64,000 nucleotides of DNA, from NCBI GenBank assembly GCA_948567375.1, contig OX419757.1, forward strand, positions 53,940,001 to 54,004,000. Reading direction: 5' to 3'. The notes below the pieces were generated by a model. It was not told where the DNA came from, did not search any database, and was given only the letters and a program-made list of their open reading frames with translations. Below, piece after piece: positions 35,404 through 49,200 of this stretch. Numbering within the stretch: position 1 is the first letter of the stretch; the number at the start of each line of letters is the position of its first letter. The stretch is from Lunularia cruciata. Its lineage: Eukaryota > Streptophyta > Marchantiopsida > Lunulariales > Lunulariaceae. Position numbers and translations under genes: made by a program.

Positions 35404-38362
35404 ATGGCAGGAGCTGCTGCGACCTCACAACCTGCTTGCTTGCAAGGACTTGCTGTGCATTCTCGATTGCCACTATCGTTCAACAGGGGGCCGAGTCGGG
35501 TGTTCCTTCCGTATGTTGATATACTTGGCCAGAAGCGCGTGCTGTCTGCCACTGGATTGGATTTAGTGAAATGCTCGACTTCCAGTACCACCGAAGAGAC
35601 TACTGCTGGTCGGAATTCTTCAGCACCAACTAGGGGGAGGTAATTGCTATGCTTCTGCAGCGTGTATGCGAGATGGAACTGGTCAGCATATATTTCTTTA
35701 GATGTCGAGCAGTTTTCAGGTTCCTTCGGGGGACCTTGGAAAGTGGAGCCAGGAGCCGGAGGTAGAGTCTATCTTTGAGAGTTCGCTTTCTAGTTGCTTA
35801 CATTGTCTTCTACTTCACAGGGTTGTTGGGAGAGGCTCAAAATTGATAGGGTGTGGATCTGCCGTACCAAAGCATGCTATATCTAACGACGAGCTATCGA
35901 AGTTTGTCGAAACTTCTGACGAATGGATAAGGGTGCGCACCGGCATTCAGAATCGTCGTGTAATTACAGGCAAGGCCTAAAACCGCAGGACCCATGCAAC
36001 CGACAGATAAACCTAGGTTACTTGTCTGAACCTTATTACCCGACTTTCAGTGCAGAAATTACGAGCCAACCAATTGACGAAAAGTCACGGTGCTTGAGAA
36101 ACGCCACACAGGACGAAAGCTTCCTATATCGATTTTCATCTGCTCTACTCATGCTGGTTTAGACCCCTCGGCAAGAATACTAGCAAGCTTTCAGAAAAGA
36201 AATGACTCGGTAAAGTCTGATGTCGTCCAGCAGCCGTGTTCTCAGTTAAAAGTGGTTCATTCCGTGCAGAGAATGAGACTGTGACAAGTCTGTCCGTGGA
36301 GTCAGCCAGGAAAGCACTTGAAATGGCAAACGTGAAACCTGAGGATGTTGACTTGATACTGCTCTGTACCTCTACACCAGACGATCTCTTCGGTAGTGCT
36401 CCTCAGGTACAAGTTTTAACACACATTTGTAGGAGATTATAGTAATCGATTATAAGTTCAATTCTACATTCTTTAAGTTCCACCTTTAAAAACGATGGCG
36501 GTTATGTCGTGTAACAAACGTGGAATATGAGCGGTACACTCTCATGGGCGGCTCATACCTCATAGTTTCAGTGTTTTCTTTACATAATATTGGATGTAGT
36601 TTCCGCCAGGGGTTAATATCCGGAATTTGTCTTCGTCCACAGGTGCAAAAGGAATTGGGATGTACAAAAGCTCTGGCCTTTGATCTGACAGCTGCTTGTA
36701 GTGGATTTGTCTTGGGACTCGTTACTGCGACTCGCTTCATCAAGGGTATGTTGTAGGTTTCAAGTTAAGTCTGGCAAGTTTGCTACACCTCCTGCAATCC
36801 GAGGTTCTATAATGTGTAATTAAACAGCATGTATAACCGATTAAAAAAGATTTCTTCCCTGATTTCGATCTGTATGTGTTCGCAGGTGGAGGTTACGAAA
36901 ATGTACTGGTCATAGGGGCGGATGCATTATCCAGATATGTTGATTGGACAGATAGGGGTACTTGCATCCTCTTTGGTGATGCGTCTGGTGCACTGCTTCT
37001 GCAGGTATGCCAATGCCCTAATTCCTCCGGATATGTGATCTTGTGCAGTGTTCCTTGTGACACTGCTTTTATGAATGAGTGTGGGATGTCAATTGTCATT
37101 GCACTTTATGCCTTGCGCGGGTGTTCACGTGCCAATCTAGTACTGGTTTAAGGCTTCCTAGTTGACATTCTGAAGACGTGATTCCTGGGATTTTTACAGG
37201 CTGCCGACGATGATCAGGACAGCCTTCTTGGATTTGACCTTCACAGCGATGGCAATGGACAAAAGTACTTAGCTTTCTCCTTCTCCGATCAGTCTACCCG
37301 AGTCAGTTGTTAAGGACAAGTTTTCATGAAGTTGCCAAGCAAGCCGGTCGGAGCATTTCCTTCAAATGGTTTTACTTCACTGAAAGTGGGATATATTATA
37401 GATATGGTCGAAGCTAATACCAACGGAGAAACCGGCTTCTTGTTGATGGATGGTGGGCTGTTCGAGTAGGAACTAGGTGTCAACGATTATAAGGTGGGGG
37501 AGGGTGGGGGCAACTAAATATGACTATCTAACGAATCAATTTTAACAATTTCTCCTGACTGCATTACCCGCAGACACTTGCATGTGCGAGTAGACTCAGA
37601 AAACGCGAATGGTTCTGCAACACAAAACGGTGCCACGAATGGACACGCAGCACTTCCTTCGAGAGCTAATTACACGTGCCTTCAAATGAACGGGAAGGAA
37701 GTATTCCGTTTTGCGGTACGGTGTGTTCCCCAGGTCGTGGAAGCTGCTTTGGAAGAAGCAGGTCTTACCGGAGCAAACCTGGACTGGTTGTTACTTCACC
37801 AGGTAACGGTTCTCAGCGCCGTCAGTGCAGCAGTAACAGCGATGTGTCTACTGCTTTCCTGCCTATACCTAGTACTTTTCACTTGAAGTCCATCATTCAA
37901 TATCAATCTTCACTTGTTGTCTTAATTGATTGCTCGATTTCCTCAAATGAGTGACAACCTGATTGGTTGTGAGACTACAGTATTATGTTCTAAACAATAT
38001 TACAACAGGTATAGGTTATTAGTCTATGCCTGTTGTAATAGACTATCAGTCTATACCAGTGTGATCACATTTGATGCTATGTCAGGTCCTTTCTGATACG
38101 TTTACCAAGAATCCTAACTTCTCGTAGCCCTCTCGTGTAGGCTAATCAGAGGATCTTAGACTCAGTTTCGGACCGCCTACAGATACCAGAAGAGAAAGTG
38201 ATCAGTAATCTAGCTAACTACGGCAACACAAGCGCTGCCTCCATCCCTCTTGCTTTGGATGAAGCTGTTCGAAGTGGACGCGTGCAACCAGGTCACATAG
38301 TGGGCACTGCTGGCTTTGGAGCTGGTCTTACCTGGGGATCTGCCATCGTCAGATGGGGTTAA
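35404..38362 (+). CDS. KASIII: 3-oxoacyl-ACP synthase III (KAS III), chloroplast type, eight exons
   Basis: KAS III condenses acetyl-CoA with malonyl-ACP, the first step of plastid fatty acid synthesis. Exons by splice sites and family match: 35404-35639, 35821-35969, 36270-36406, 36643-36745, 36886-37004, 37200-37264, 37574-37802, 38141-38362. These give 1,260 nt, 419 residues plus stop, close to the roughly 400 residues usual in plants. Residues 1 to about 80 are Ser/Thr/Arg-rich and look like a transit peptide. The FabH/thiolase-fold body starts at [16 protein letters not shown]. The catalytic triad is visible: Cys193 in TAACSGF, His345 in LLLHQ and Asn375 in NYGNTSAAS. The end [16 protein letters not shown] is typical. 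The ATG opens exon 1 in a CpG-rich leader. Intron 2 reads GC-AG. PA200 is convergent downstream. All joins keep frame. Confidence 0.95.
35970..36269 (+). other. Non-canonical GC-AG intron of KAS III
   Basis: Exon 2 ends CGTGTAATTACAG and the intron begins GCAAGG; it ends TCCGTGCAG. This join gives [19 protein letters not shown], which aligns with plant KAS III without gap or loss. Nearby GT alternatives would delete part of the conserved NRRVIT stretch or break the frame. Confidence 0.8.
37998..38040 (+). repeat. Hairpin in KAS III intron 7
   Basis: TATTACAACAGGTATAG (37998-38014) pairs with CTATGCCTGTTGTAATA (38024-38040): 17 positions with one G-T pair and a 9-base loop. A partial extra copy (AGACTATCAGTCTATACC) follows. 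It may be a tiny transposon relic. Confidence 0.8.
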
Positions 38363-40259
38363 GCAGAGCTGGCCGCACGATGAGGGCCAACAATCAAACT
38401 TAAGTGGAGCATCACCTTTCTGTATCATGGGGCTCGTGCGTGCTCACATGGAGATTTTCCATGGTTCTTGTCCTGACTCCTGCATTATTGGGTGCGTTAA
38501 GTACTGCTTAGCAATACTATCTGTCAGAATAAGTGAGTTTGTTCTTCAGAGACGGCTCTTCAGATCAATTTGACAGTCAAGGAGAGGAATAGAGGATTTT
38601 GACCTCCAAGAAAGACCTTGCTGCTTAAATAGCAGGGGAAGGCATATTTGTATGCCCATTTTTTTAGAACTTCTTTTAGGTGAGACATACGTTGGCATTT
38701 GGTGCAAAAGCCCAAAAGCCCAGTTCATAGTGGCAATTACGTCCTGTTGCTAGTATTGTTCGATTGCTAGATGCTCTAGCGAGATGTACATGAGCTCGAA
38801 CTGGACCTTTTTTCCTCACAGGTTCTATTACACTCATGTGCATGGAGAAGTTTTAGAGGATGGGGTTGTCAATCGCAAGCATGTATTTCATTGTAACCAT
38901 AGTTGATTAGTTACTGGGCATGTTTTTAGACCACAGACAGGACTTTTTTAATTTTTTTAAATATTTGGCCGAGTGCATCCCTGGCTGAGACATAATCTCA
39001 TTCATCTGGACTGTGTACCCAATTGAAGAGCATGTTTCTGGGAGTAACACTGGAAGAAGTTACTTCTGATTTGGTCAATATACCATGTCTCTACATGTTC
39101 ATTCTTTCCTCATGTCTTGCGAACGCTGAGCCTGCTCAAAGCGAAGTTCAGTGTCATGGAAGTGTTTGGTTAGCTATTGAGTTCATTTGTGTACAACCAG
39201 AGGAAGGTACAGGGAGGATATTGGAAGTTTGTTTCTGAAGGTTATCCTATACTAAGTTTACAGCCCTAAACATGAAGCCCTTTACATGTTAAAGTACCTT
39301 CGAAGTCCAGCTTGTACTTTCATCTCGTTGCCGCAGGACATGCAGATCAATTAAATGAGGATCGCTGTAATCTTGGAAGTTGTTGGGGGATGACAGTCCC
39401 AACTTTGATAGATTGTCCAAGTAACCCGAATGCGACTTGAGCACCACTCCTTAAACTAACACCAAAGCCATGGTTCACAAGTGAGGACCTTACGTAACGT
39501 TTGAAGGGCCGATGCGCCAGTACTTCATCAGCTAACGGCAAAAGCACAAAACAAAAGTACGAAAGTAGAAAAGTCGTGAAGTACCATGACTGTTTCCCGA
39601 CGATTTGCTTGCAGGGACAGATCAAGGAGTTATGATGTGCGGTGAGTCACTCCGCAATGTTAACCAATTGATAGCTATATTAACCATCTCGAAATACGGA
39701 CACATGTGATACACAATGCTTCGTATTTCACGGATAAGAGGGAACTGATAAAGATATCTCACATGGCACTAGCAAGCTGACTCTCACGATGCTTCGTTCC
39801 ATCTGATAAATGGCACTCATTCGAAAATTGAAATGCTTTTCAGCGGTAAAATTGTACGTACATTTAGTCCTACTAGGAAACGGCATGTCCACGTTCGTTT
39901 TCAAGCAGCTGTGGTTTCTTGGAAACCCTAACTCTTTTTCACATCGATAAATTCAAAGAACTCCTTCATAGTTGGCGACAAGTGTCTTCTTTGTGACGGT
40001 TCTCAAGGCAGCGACCAGTTTATCATATGTGAATATCAGGCGTCTTCCCTCATTGATTGGCATGAATATCGAAATAAGATGGTGAATGTGGCTAGGACGA
40101 TGTTCCAGTCTTGGAAACCATGTGTAAATGCGAAAAAGCATATGTGTACCTTCTAGGTTTTACCACCTACTGCGACTAGGGCTAAAACTGACATAAATTT
40201 CTACGCACACCAAGTTGTGTTTATCATCTCGTCTAAAATCATGGTCAATTTGTAATGTC
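38363..40259. other. Intergenic region between convergent KAS III and PA200
   Basis: It holds the 3' untranslated regions of both genes. No further gene or known repeat was recognised. A run of short A/T blocks at 38,945-38,965 (TTTTTTAAATATTT) could be part of a KAS III polyadenylation region, which is an inference. Confidence 0.5.
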
Positions 40260-43200
40260 CTACGCAAAATAAGAAGCTGATGATGTGAGATCGGATAAGA
40301 CCTGCAATCGATAGAAGGGGACAAATGGATCAGGAATCTTCACGAAAGCGAACGTCTCAAATTTGTAACAAAGAAGTACAACCAAGTTTTTAGAAACTGA
40401 GGTGACTGAGCGTGTGCGGACCTCCAATTGATCCTCAGTAAAGGCTGTTTTCTGAAGGTCCCACGTGTCCATGTGTGTGCGTCTGAAGTCCCCAATGGCT
40501 CTGGTCACGGTAGCTTTGATGGGCCAGGGCTCATTAATGAACCGAGCCAAGGATATGACCATATTCGGCATCCACCTGTCACGAGGGTGATAGTCAGCTC
40601 TTTATAGGGCAGTTTGAACCATGGAAGCAGAAAGAAGAGATCACACGCAGAAGTAGGAAAATGACTCTTGATCAGCATACTTACTGGGGCATATCGTAAG
40701 GAGCAGACAGTATGCACGCAGCAAGACCAAGCACGAGTCCGTGCGTAGTTGCAACATCACAACTTGTTCTCAATTTCCTGCCAGAGAGTCCTCTGTCATT
40801 AGTCGAAGTTGCGCAAAATTAATTGGTCAAACTTAAGTAGGTGACGGACGTGACTCTGACATTGCAAGCTTCTAAAAATGAGTTCCATGCATACATTTAG
40901 CTACAGACAGTAGAGAGAAGCCTAAGCCTAAGCCAAAGTATTTCTAGCTTCCCCAAGCTGGGGTACTACCGACTCCTACAAAGCTATTGCGCTACCCAAC
41001 CTTACCAGCACGAAATTTGGGCAATAAAGGAATTTGACTAACCCCTGGGGACAACCCCTCAATCTTTACCTGTTCTTTCTTCTGATGCTAAGTTGAGTCT
41101 CAGCTGTTCTCAGTATGATTTCCCTAAAATCTTCAGCATACTTGGTTCCAGGCCCTTTCATCATGCCAGTCAGTGATGTGGCGGCCAACTCTCGTACCTG
41201 TAAGCTAGATCGTCAATAATCCACGACGGAACCTCTTGCTAGGTAGGGCATTGAAGCTTCGCGTCGAACTCAAGACTGGCAAAAAATTAAAGACGAAAAA
41301 TGGAACATGGTCCCAGGTTTGTATACCTCAAGCTGGTTATCTGAAAGCAAATCACGTATACGGTCCCACAAGGATTTCATCTGCCTCTCTGACATAATGT
41401 ACGTGTGCCTGTAGCATAATACACAGATTACAATTCCCATTTTCACCACCAGTTCGGTTCCACTCATCAGAAATATTTTACCATGGAACAGGTTGCAAAT
41501 GCAGTAATTAAAGCAAGCAAGCAACCCGAACAGCTTACCTGTACACGACTGGCTGAACAAACTTTAACGCCGCCACCCTCAAGTGCCAATTACCATCTGT
41601 AGCCGCAGTCAGTACAGTAGCAATAGCAGCTTCGAGTGTAACACTGCTGAAAGGTTGCCACCGCAAAAGCGCCATTGCTGTCTTTGCCAGCTTTGCCAGC
41701 TCTTTGTTCCACGTTTCCTACAAAAGCAGCATAGTTCCCCCCATGTATCAGAAGCTGGACCACAAAGCTCCGCACATGTTTTGCACAGAAGGAACCCGGG
41801 GAAAACTTTGTCAGCAGGTTTGGTTGACTAACCTGTAAAGACAGAATAGGATGTAGCAGCTTCACCACAACGTCTAGCAGCACATGTCCACTGCCTGATC
41901 TGACACTAGCAACCACGAAGTGCAAAGCCTGGAAAAGAACAAGTGAAGGATTCCAGCATCAGTCATAGAACTACTGGGTCTAACCGCGTTGAAGAAAGAT
42001 ATAGAGTTGAGGTGTCTCAGAAGCTTTCGTCCTTGATTGCCCACGGCAATAAGCTCGGGGCACATTCACAACGACCAACTTCAGCAGTTTAGAACACTAA
42101 AGAACATCTTTCACAGGTAAAGCGCCTAGATGTATCTACTAGAAGAGATATCACAGAAATAAGATTGAAGTACGGTAGATAGACAATCAATAAGGAGCTC
42201 ATACAAAGCCGTTAATCTTACAGTTTCCATCCATCGGACTGCCTCTTTGCTCTCGGCACTGTATGATCCCTCGGACGTGGATGCTTCACTACCTAGACAC
42301 TTTTCACCCCCGTTTTGAATCTTCCCTGCAGCTGATATTGCACCGGTAGCCAATGCGGCCCTCCAGTCCATTGCCATTTTGGTATCTCCATCGGCATCGG
42401 TTGTTACATCAGACCTTGGAGAATCTTTCTCGACAGAATAGGGTGAACTTGACTCGGACGCTAACTGAAGGTTGGCACAAATAAGACACATGAGTTTTCC
42501 CACTCCTTGTCGGACCTGCAATAACCAATCGACCGAGCAACTTCACCACTTAGAACCGAAGCGAGAAAGGCACCTTTGGTCTTTTCCCAGCCGGTAGTCT
42601 CCAGAAACACAACTAACATGAAGAGAACTTTAGTCTTTTCGTCGTAGCTGTCAAACGACTCATAACACTAACTCCGAACAAGGTACAACGGAAGTTGATA
42701 TCCAGACTCTGCAAATTGCCATCAAGCTAAACTGGAGTTACCTGCGGAGCGCTGTGAGACATGTATCCCACAATTTCATCCAGGAGATCAATCTGAAATC
42801 TGACGTCATTCTCTAGTCTTGATTTGGGCAGTAATTCATTCACAGCAGCACGAAGAAGAGTAAGTCGTTTAGTGAGCATGCTAGTCGAAGCTCGATCTGG
42901 TAAAGGCTCTGCCAGACAGTCAAGAATCTTGTAACGAAGCTTTGGAACTTCACGCCCATCTCTGCCCTCACCGCCCACTGCATATCGGATGCAGGCAGCC
43001 CATTCAGCAGCAGATTCTAAAGTGGATTGATGAAATACTTTGCGCAGCAAAGGCTTCAACCATTCATCCCACGCTTGCTCAATGCCTTCGAAATTTGAAT
43101 GTAATAGACCAGCCATGATTTCAGCAGCTATGCACTGCTTCCCTCTTTCTTCCACTTCATTGCAGGCTTCCTCGAGTGGACATCGCAATGCTTCAAGAAC

Positions 43201-46200
43201 TATGGAGCCACATTCTTGCAACAAATATTGAAATAGTCTTGCAAATGTAGAAGCGAAAGCCTCTCCTTCTAGGCTCGAATCCCAGGTCAGAGTTCTGGGC
43301 CAATCTCGCATAAATGTGGGCATAAGGGCAGTTAATCCGACATCTTGCATCTGCTGAGGATTATAAGAATTTTGACCCTCGAAATAGTGATGATCGACAG
43401 CCAAATTGTTAATGACTTTCTGACCGAAGCCTTGCCGTTGCATGATTGATATAATCGCGCTCTTCAACGATACCTCGTCTTTTCCATTTTTGTTCTTCAA
43501 CCACTTAGGATCTTCGCCAAATAGAGGGTCTTGTGATGTTGCTTGGAGGAGAAAAAGAAGGGCAATAACTGACAAAGGTCTAAGAGCTGGCAGCTCACTT
43601 TGAAGATTAGCCATAAAACCTCCTACACGAGCGAGTGAAAATGACTGTCGAATTAGCCGAATTCTGAAGTCATCTCCCCAAGCCTTCTCAGAAAAACGCG
43701 AGTTCTCAAATAGAGACACAATCGCATTTTAACCACCAGCCGTCATTTGGAATATGAGATATATAGGTATATGAGAACAGAAGCAGTTCTGGGAATGGTT
43801 TATCCAGAACTCATGAAGTGCAAATGATCGGTAAGCAAGATGTACATGATTCACAATGCTAGAATAGTGAGAAATCCATAAGGTAGAATGCATCGAATGT
43901 AACTTGAAGCAAAGGTATAATTGAAACAAATTGAGAATAACATATGGCTAACAGAATAAAACAACCGTGAAATCGCGAAATAGAGAACTCTAGGCAAACG
44001 ACTGCTAGAAATAGGAAACGCTATGTAAAAGACTGCCAGGTAGCAGTGCATGAACAATAAAAATTAAAAACGTGGGCTGGAGTCGGGTAGGAACGCTGTA
44101 TACACAAGAGGTCGAACCCAGGAATCAGGCAAAGAGCGAAGGAAAAATAATAGGGAGGGAATAAGCTGGGGAATGGAGTGGAAGAATAGAAGTGTAACAG
44201 GGTAACGAGAGCGAAGCGAAATAGGACAGGATATAAAGTATATCTCAACAAGCGCTATGGACGCTTGAGTCCTGAGACGCTAAACAGCAAAGGGAAGCAG
44301 AAGGCGGCCATGGTAAACCTTCACGAAAGCACCTGCAACTTCATCAGTGCCTCGCGCAGTGCCGAAGTATCTGAGCAATTGTCAATACCCCTCGTACCGA
44401 GTTTCTGCTCGGAAACTCATGAGTGCCAAGGCAAACTCGGTTGCTCCCCTAAAGTGTCGCTCAAAACCAGTGGGAATGTCAAAAAGAACAGAAGTGGAAG
44501 TGTGAAAAGAAAGGGCAAGCAGACATGCAGACACATAAGTAAGCGCTGGAGTCTTAGCTGCATAATGAGGATCAGTCCAGAAACAAAAGAATCCACATGA
44601 GTAAGATGAGGGAAGAAATCGAGACATACCTGATGGATCCCTGAAATCACAAACATTCATTAGTAGAGAGAAAGTCCAGGACACAACAATGAGAAATAGT
44701 CAAGCATAGGTTTGTTAGTGATCTGAGAGTGGAGCAAGAAACATCAGTGCTGCACGGGAAAGGGCAAGTCAACTGAAACAGGAAAAGCAGAGGTGAAGTG
44801 AATTAAGATGAAGGTGAAGTAAACAGTATATATAGGTATACGAGAACAGTATATATATAAATTCAGAAGTCAAGTAGGACTCCCAAACAACAGTATGGTA
44901 TACAAGCATTGGAAAGAGATATATATGAGTATTAAGAGCAGAAGCTGTTTGTAGAACGGTGGATCCACACCCACTTAGAACAGAGCCGATGCAAACCGAG
45001 GACATCCAGATCTAAGCAAGTGAATGCATGCAAGTCTAAGCAACTACGAATTGACAAAACACACGTTGCAAACAATGCAAAGCAGAAGCTAAGATCGATA
45101 CATTCCATGAACATGATATGGCATTCAAGGTCTAGACTGGCAACTAATGAAGGAAGCATGCATCCCTGAGTAACACGGTGCGAAAGAGCAAATGCGCATT
45201 TCAAAGCGAAGGGAGGTCATACAGCAAGAAGAAAAATAAGTATTGAGTTTTGGAAGGTGGATAGGAGCGAAAAGTGGCAGGACTGGGTATAGGTAGATGA
45301 GAGCAGAAGCGGTCCGGAAGATCCGGGGATCCAGAACTCATTAACTGCATATGAACTGCAGATGAAATGCAAGCATGATATTGGATAAATGAGGACAGAA
45401 GCCGTTCGAGGAACGGGATATCCAGAACTCATGAAATGCATATGAAATGTAGTTGAAATGGCAATAAAATGAGCATGATATGTGCAAATCGACAGGACTG
45501 GATATGAGGACATGAGAGCAGAAGCCGTTTGAAGAACAGGACTGGACTGGATATCGACAGGACTGGACGGATATATGAGGACATATATGCTTATGAAGTG
45601 TAGATGAAACGGCAATAAAATGAAAGCAGAAATTGACCCAAAAATACATGCGGAAAGGAGATGAAATGTAATTCATAAATAGCATGTATTAGCAAGCATC
45701 GACCACATATATTGGTATACGGGAACAGAAGCCGTTCTGGGAACAGGTTATCCAGAACTCATGAAGTGCAAATGATCGATAAGCAATATGTACATGAATC
45801 ACAATGCGAGAGTAGTGTTAAAGCACTAAGGTAGCAGGCATCGAATGTAACCTGTAGCAAAAGCATCATTGAAACAAATTGAAAATAACTGATGGCCAAC
45901 AGACTAGTAAAGGACATTAAATCGAGAGCATCTATGCAAACGATAGCAAGGAATAGGAAACCATGATGTAAGACGCCAGCAGTAAGCATGGATCACATAT
46001 ATCTACATGTAGAGAATCTGTCAACCAATGTGTACTGAGAAAACTGAGGAAGGAAGAGTTAACTCATATAAAGAAATCGTGAAGTATGTGAAACAATCGG
46101 AAATAAACTGAATAAACCGAAAGCAAATTGTAAAGCGAGACTAATACAGAAATGTGCAATCCCATAAAAACCTAATTGCAAGGTAAATGTATAGCAAAGC

Positions 46201-49200
46201 ATGGAAGGAAGTCGTAAACCACTTGTAAACGAAGACCGATGAGCCGGACATTGACTTATCAGCAGTTTACAAACGAACGTCAGGTAATGAAACAAGAAGT
46301 CGGGAAACAGATAGGAACCATGAAGCGGACAACATTAGGAGTTTTGGTTGAGGAAAGTTGGAGTGAAGTGCAATGTGAGAGAGGAGAGTAAGGTGTTATG
46401 GCTAAGACTGATCGAAACAATCACGGTTCGGGGATGAACAGGACTGGATATAGAGAAATTAGGACGGAACCCGTTCCTTGAACGGGAGATCCAGAACGTA
46501 TTGAAAGCAAATGAGATGCATGATATGGAGTGTATACAAAACATGTGCTAGTCGAAACGAGTATAAAACAATACTTTTATACAAGTAGCATGCATCGAAT
46601 AAACGGTAACCGATAAACAGCGCATGTAGAGAAATAAACTCAACGGGGAATCGACTGGATATTAGGACATGAGAGCAGAAACCGTTCAAAGAACGGAGGA
46701 TCCAGAACTCATTAAATGCATATGAAGTGCGATGAAATGTAAACAATGTAAACGGGGAATCGACTGGATATAGAGAAATGGGGACAGAAGCCGTTCATCG
46801 AACCGGAGATCCAAAACTCATTGAACGCAAATGACATGCAAGATATGTAATGTATACAAGATGTTCGCGAACATCTGATCGAATGATAGCATAAATAAAC
46901 GTAACCTGGAAAGATATCAAGAGTAATACCTATATACAAGTAGCATGTATCGGAAAAGCGGAAACAGAACAACAGTGCATGTAGAGAAAAAAGTCAACGG
47001 GAAAAGCGACGACTTGACGAGCCAGACGAGAAAGATTAAGATAAATTGAAGTCGAGAATCAATGTAGAAGCCTGGAAATCGAAAGTCGTGGAAGATCTGT
47101 GAGTCAGCCCGAGAGTATAAAATCGCTCGGAGAACGAGGGAAGTAGAGCGAAGTGTTGGACAGGATATAGATTATATCGCAGCATGTGGTATGAACACAT
47201 GAGTCCTAAAACGCCAAAAACACAGTGAAACAGAAAGGCAGTCATAGTACACCTCCACGAAAGCAAGTACGACTTCATCAGCATGCATCGAAAGAGCGGA
47301 AACAGAACAACAGTGCAAGTAGAGAAATAAAATCAACAGGAAAAGCGACCACATGACGAGCCAGGCAAGAAAGATTAAGCTAAACCGAAGTAGAGATTCA
47401 ACATAGAAGCCTGGAAATTGAAAGTCGTTCGATTCGACAGTTCTGTTCGACTGGTCTATTCGACTGGATATAAAGAAATGAGGACAGATGCCGTTCGAGG
47501 AACGGGAGATCCAGAACTCATGAAATGCAAATAAGATGCAAGGTATGTAAAATAAGCAATATGTCAGACCTCTGAATCAAACGATAGCAGAAATAAACCT
47601 AACCTGGAAAACCTATTCGACTGGATAATGTATATCACAACATACGCATGAGCTCCAACACACTATCTATGTATCTATATATATGCCAAAAAACGTTTCC
47701 AGAAAAAAATAATATAGCATTTATTATGTAATATACTCACCCGCGATGCTCTCTCTTGACTTCAATACACTTCCCGCGTACAAAGATTGCTCGTCGGATG
47801 GAGGAGGTAGCACGAGAAAAAGAAGTATTCCATGTGCCATCAGATTATACCTGTTGAAATAGACAAATTCCACAGCTAAGTCGATGGACAGCTAACGAGA
47901 ATGCAAATAGAACGTCTATACGAAACTTTGCTTGCAAGAAAAGATACAGTGAGTACGAATATGGGCCCCGTTCGTAGAACACGGTACTATACCTCTTGAA
48001 TGGACAAGACATGAGAAAGTGAACAAGATATGACAAGTAAACCCTCCTAAAATAAATAAATAAATATGTATATGTCTCTACCAGTTACACTGGTAGAGAC
48101 ATATGACTGGTAGAGAGGTCTTGAGACTCGTACCGCCAGTGAACAGTGACAGCTCCAGCCCCACCAGGAACAACTTGGTCTTGTATATGAGTGATCATCG
48201 TACTGTATGATAGCTCATGCAGACTTTCTCCTCCTCTGGAATAGGAGCTAAACGGCACACCCCCATACAGGATGTTGAAAACCAGAAAGAGCTGCTCAAG
48301 ACAACCGGGTACGAAGCTATTCAGCCCCAGCACACAGAGTAAACATAGTATGGAGACAAACACGAATGTAACCAAGTAAACTCCACCATGATTGGATGCA
48401 GTATCCTCCACATGAGCAGATATTAATTAGTTTGAACACATGTTTGATTGAAAGCAGACCATATTCAATAGTGATATGGAAACTGAATTTTACACCCACG
48501 GGACGAGCTAGACATGACTCTAGCAATGCAAGCTAGACATAAACTCTAAGTTTTGTGTAGCCGTCAGTGAAAGGAGGACATATAAATAATGGGAGCAGGA
48601 GCAGTTTCCACAACGGGGGATCTAAATCCTCTTAGGACTGAACCGACACCAACCGAAGACAAGCAGATGGAAGCAAGGAAATGCATGCAGGAACCGGTGC
48701 AAACTGAAGCCAAGCTGATCTAAGCAAGCAAATACGTAGAAGGCGAAGGAAGTACGAATTGGCTAAGCAAAGTACGTGGAAGCAGTCAAAAACAAAAACA
48801 AAGATTGATACATTCTATGAGCATCATGTACAGTGGTATGCATCGCATAATAAAGGAAACGAGCCTCAGTGAAAGGATAACATAATTTGTTAGTTTAATT
48901 AATCTCTAGTTTAGAGACTTCCCTTGTTTTTCAGATTTTGTTAGAATCCTCTAGAAGCCCTATTAAATATCTTCTACTTAGGGTAAAGAGGTGCGCAGCC
49001 CTAATTCGGGTTAAGTAAAGGAACCCCCTAGGGTTTACTGAAGTGTATATAAGAGTGCTTTCTGCTCCTGTTTCAATTGCTTCTTTAATAAGGGTGATTC
49101 CCAACACCTCTTCCTTGCATTTCGTGAAGTCATGAGTTGCCTAACATCATCTTAGGATTGTCTTTTGATATGTCAGTATTAGAGGCTACTAGTGCTGCGT

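Larger units (their letters stand above)
43623..47740. other. Large repeat-filled intron of PA200
   Basis: This 4.1-kb intron has no coding sequence. It is made of degenerate, same-orientation repeats: the hairpin family (copies at about 43761, 44935, 45302, 45402, 45524, 45731, 46471, 46682, 46791, 47491), a second family (44258-44430, 47180-47290) and a duplicated block (43755-44050 and 45715-46000). Minus-strand frames here are chance products. Confidence 0.8.

Noticed and set aside
42727-43719. A 330-codon minus-strand frame as a gene of its own
   Set aside because: It is PA200 exon 43622-42742 plus intron bases; the upstream ATG lies before an acceptor AG, and the frame continues into other exons.
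44258-47545. CRISPR-like array
   Set aside because: The repeats are degenerate, irregularly spaced, and in an intron of a eukaryotic gene.
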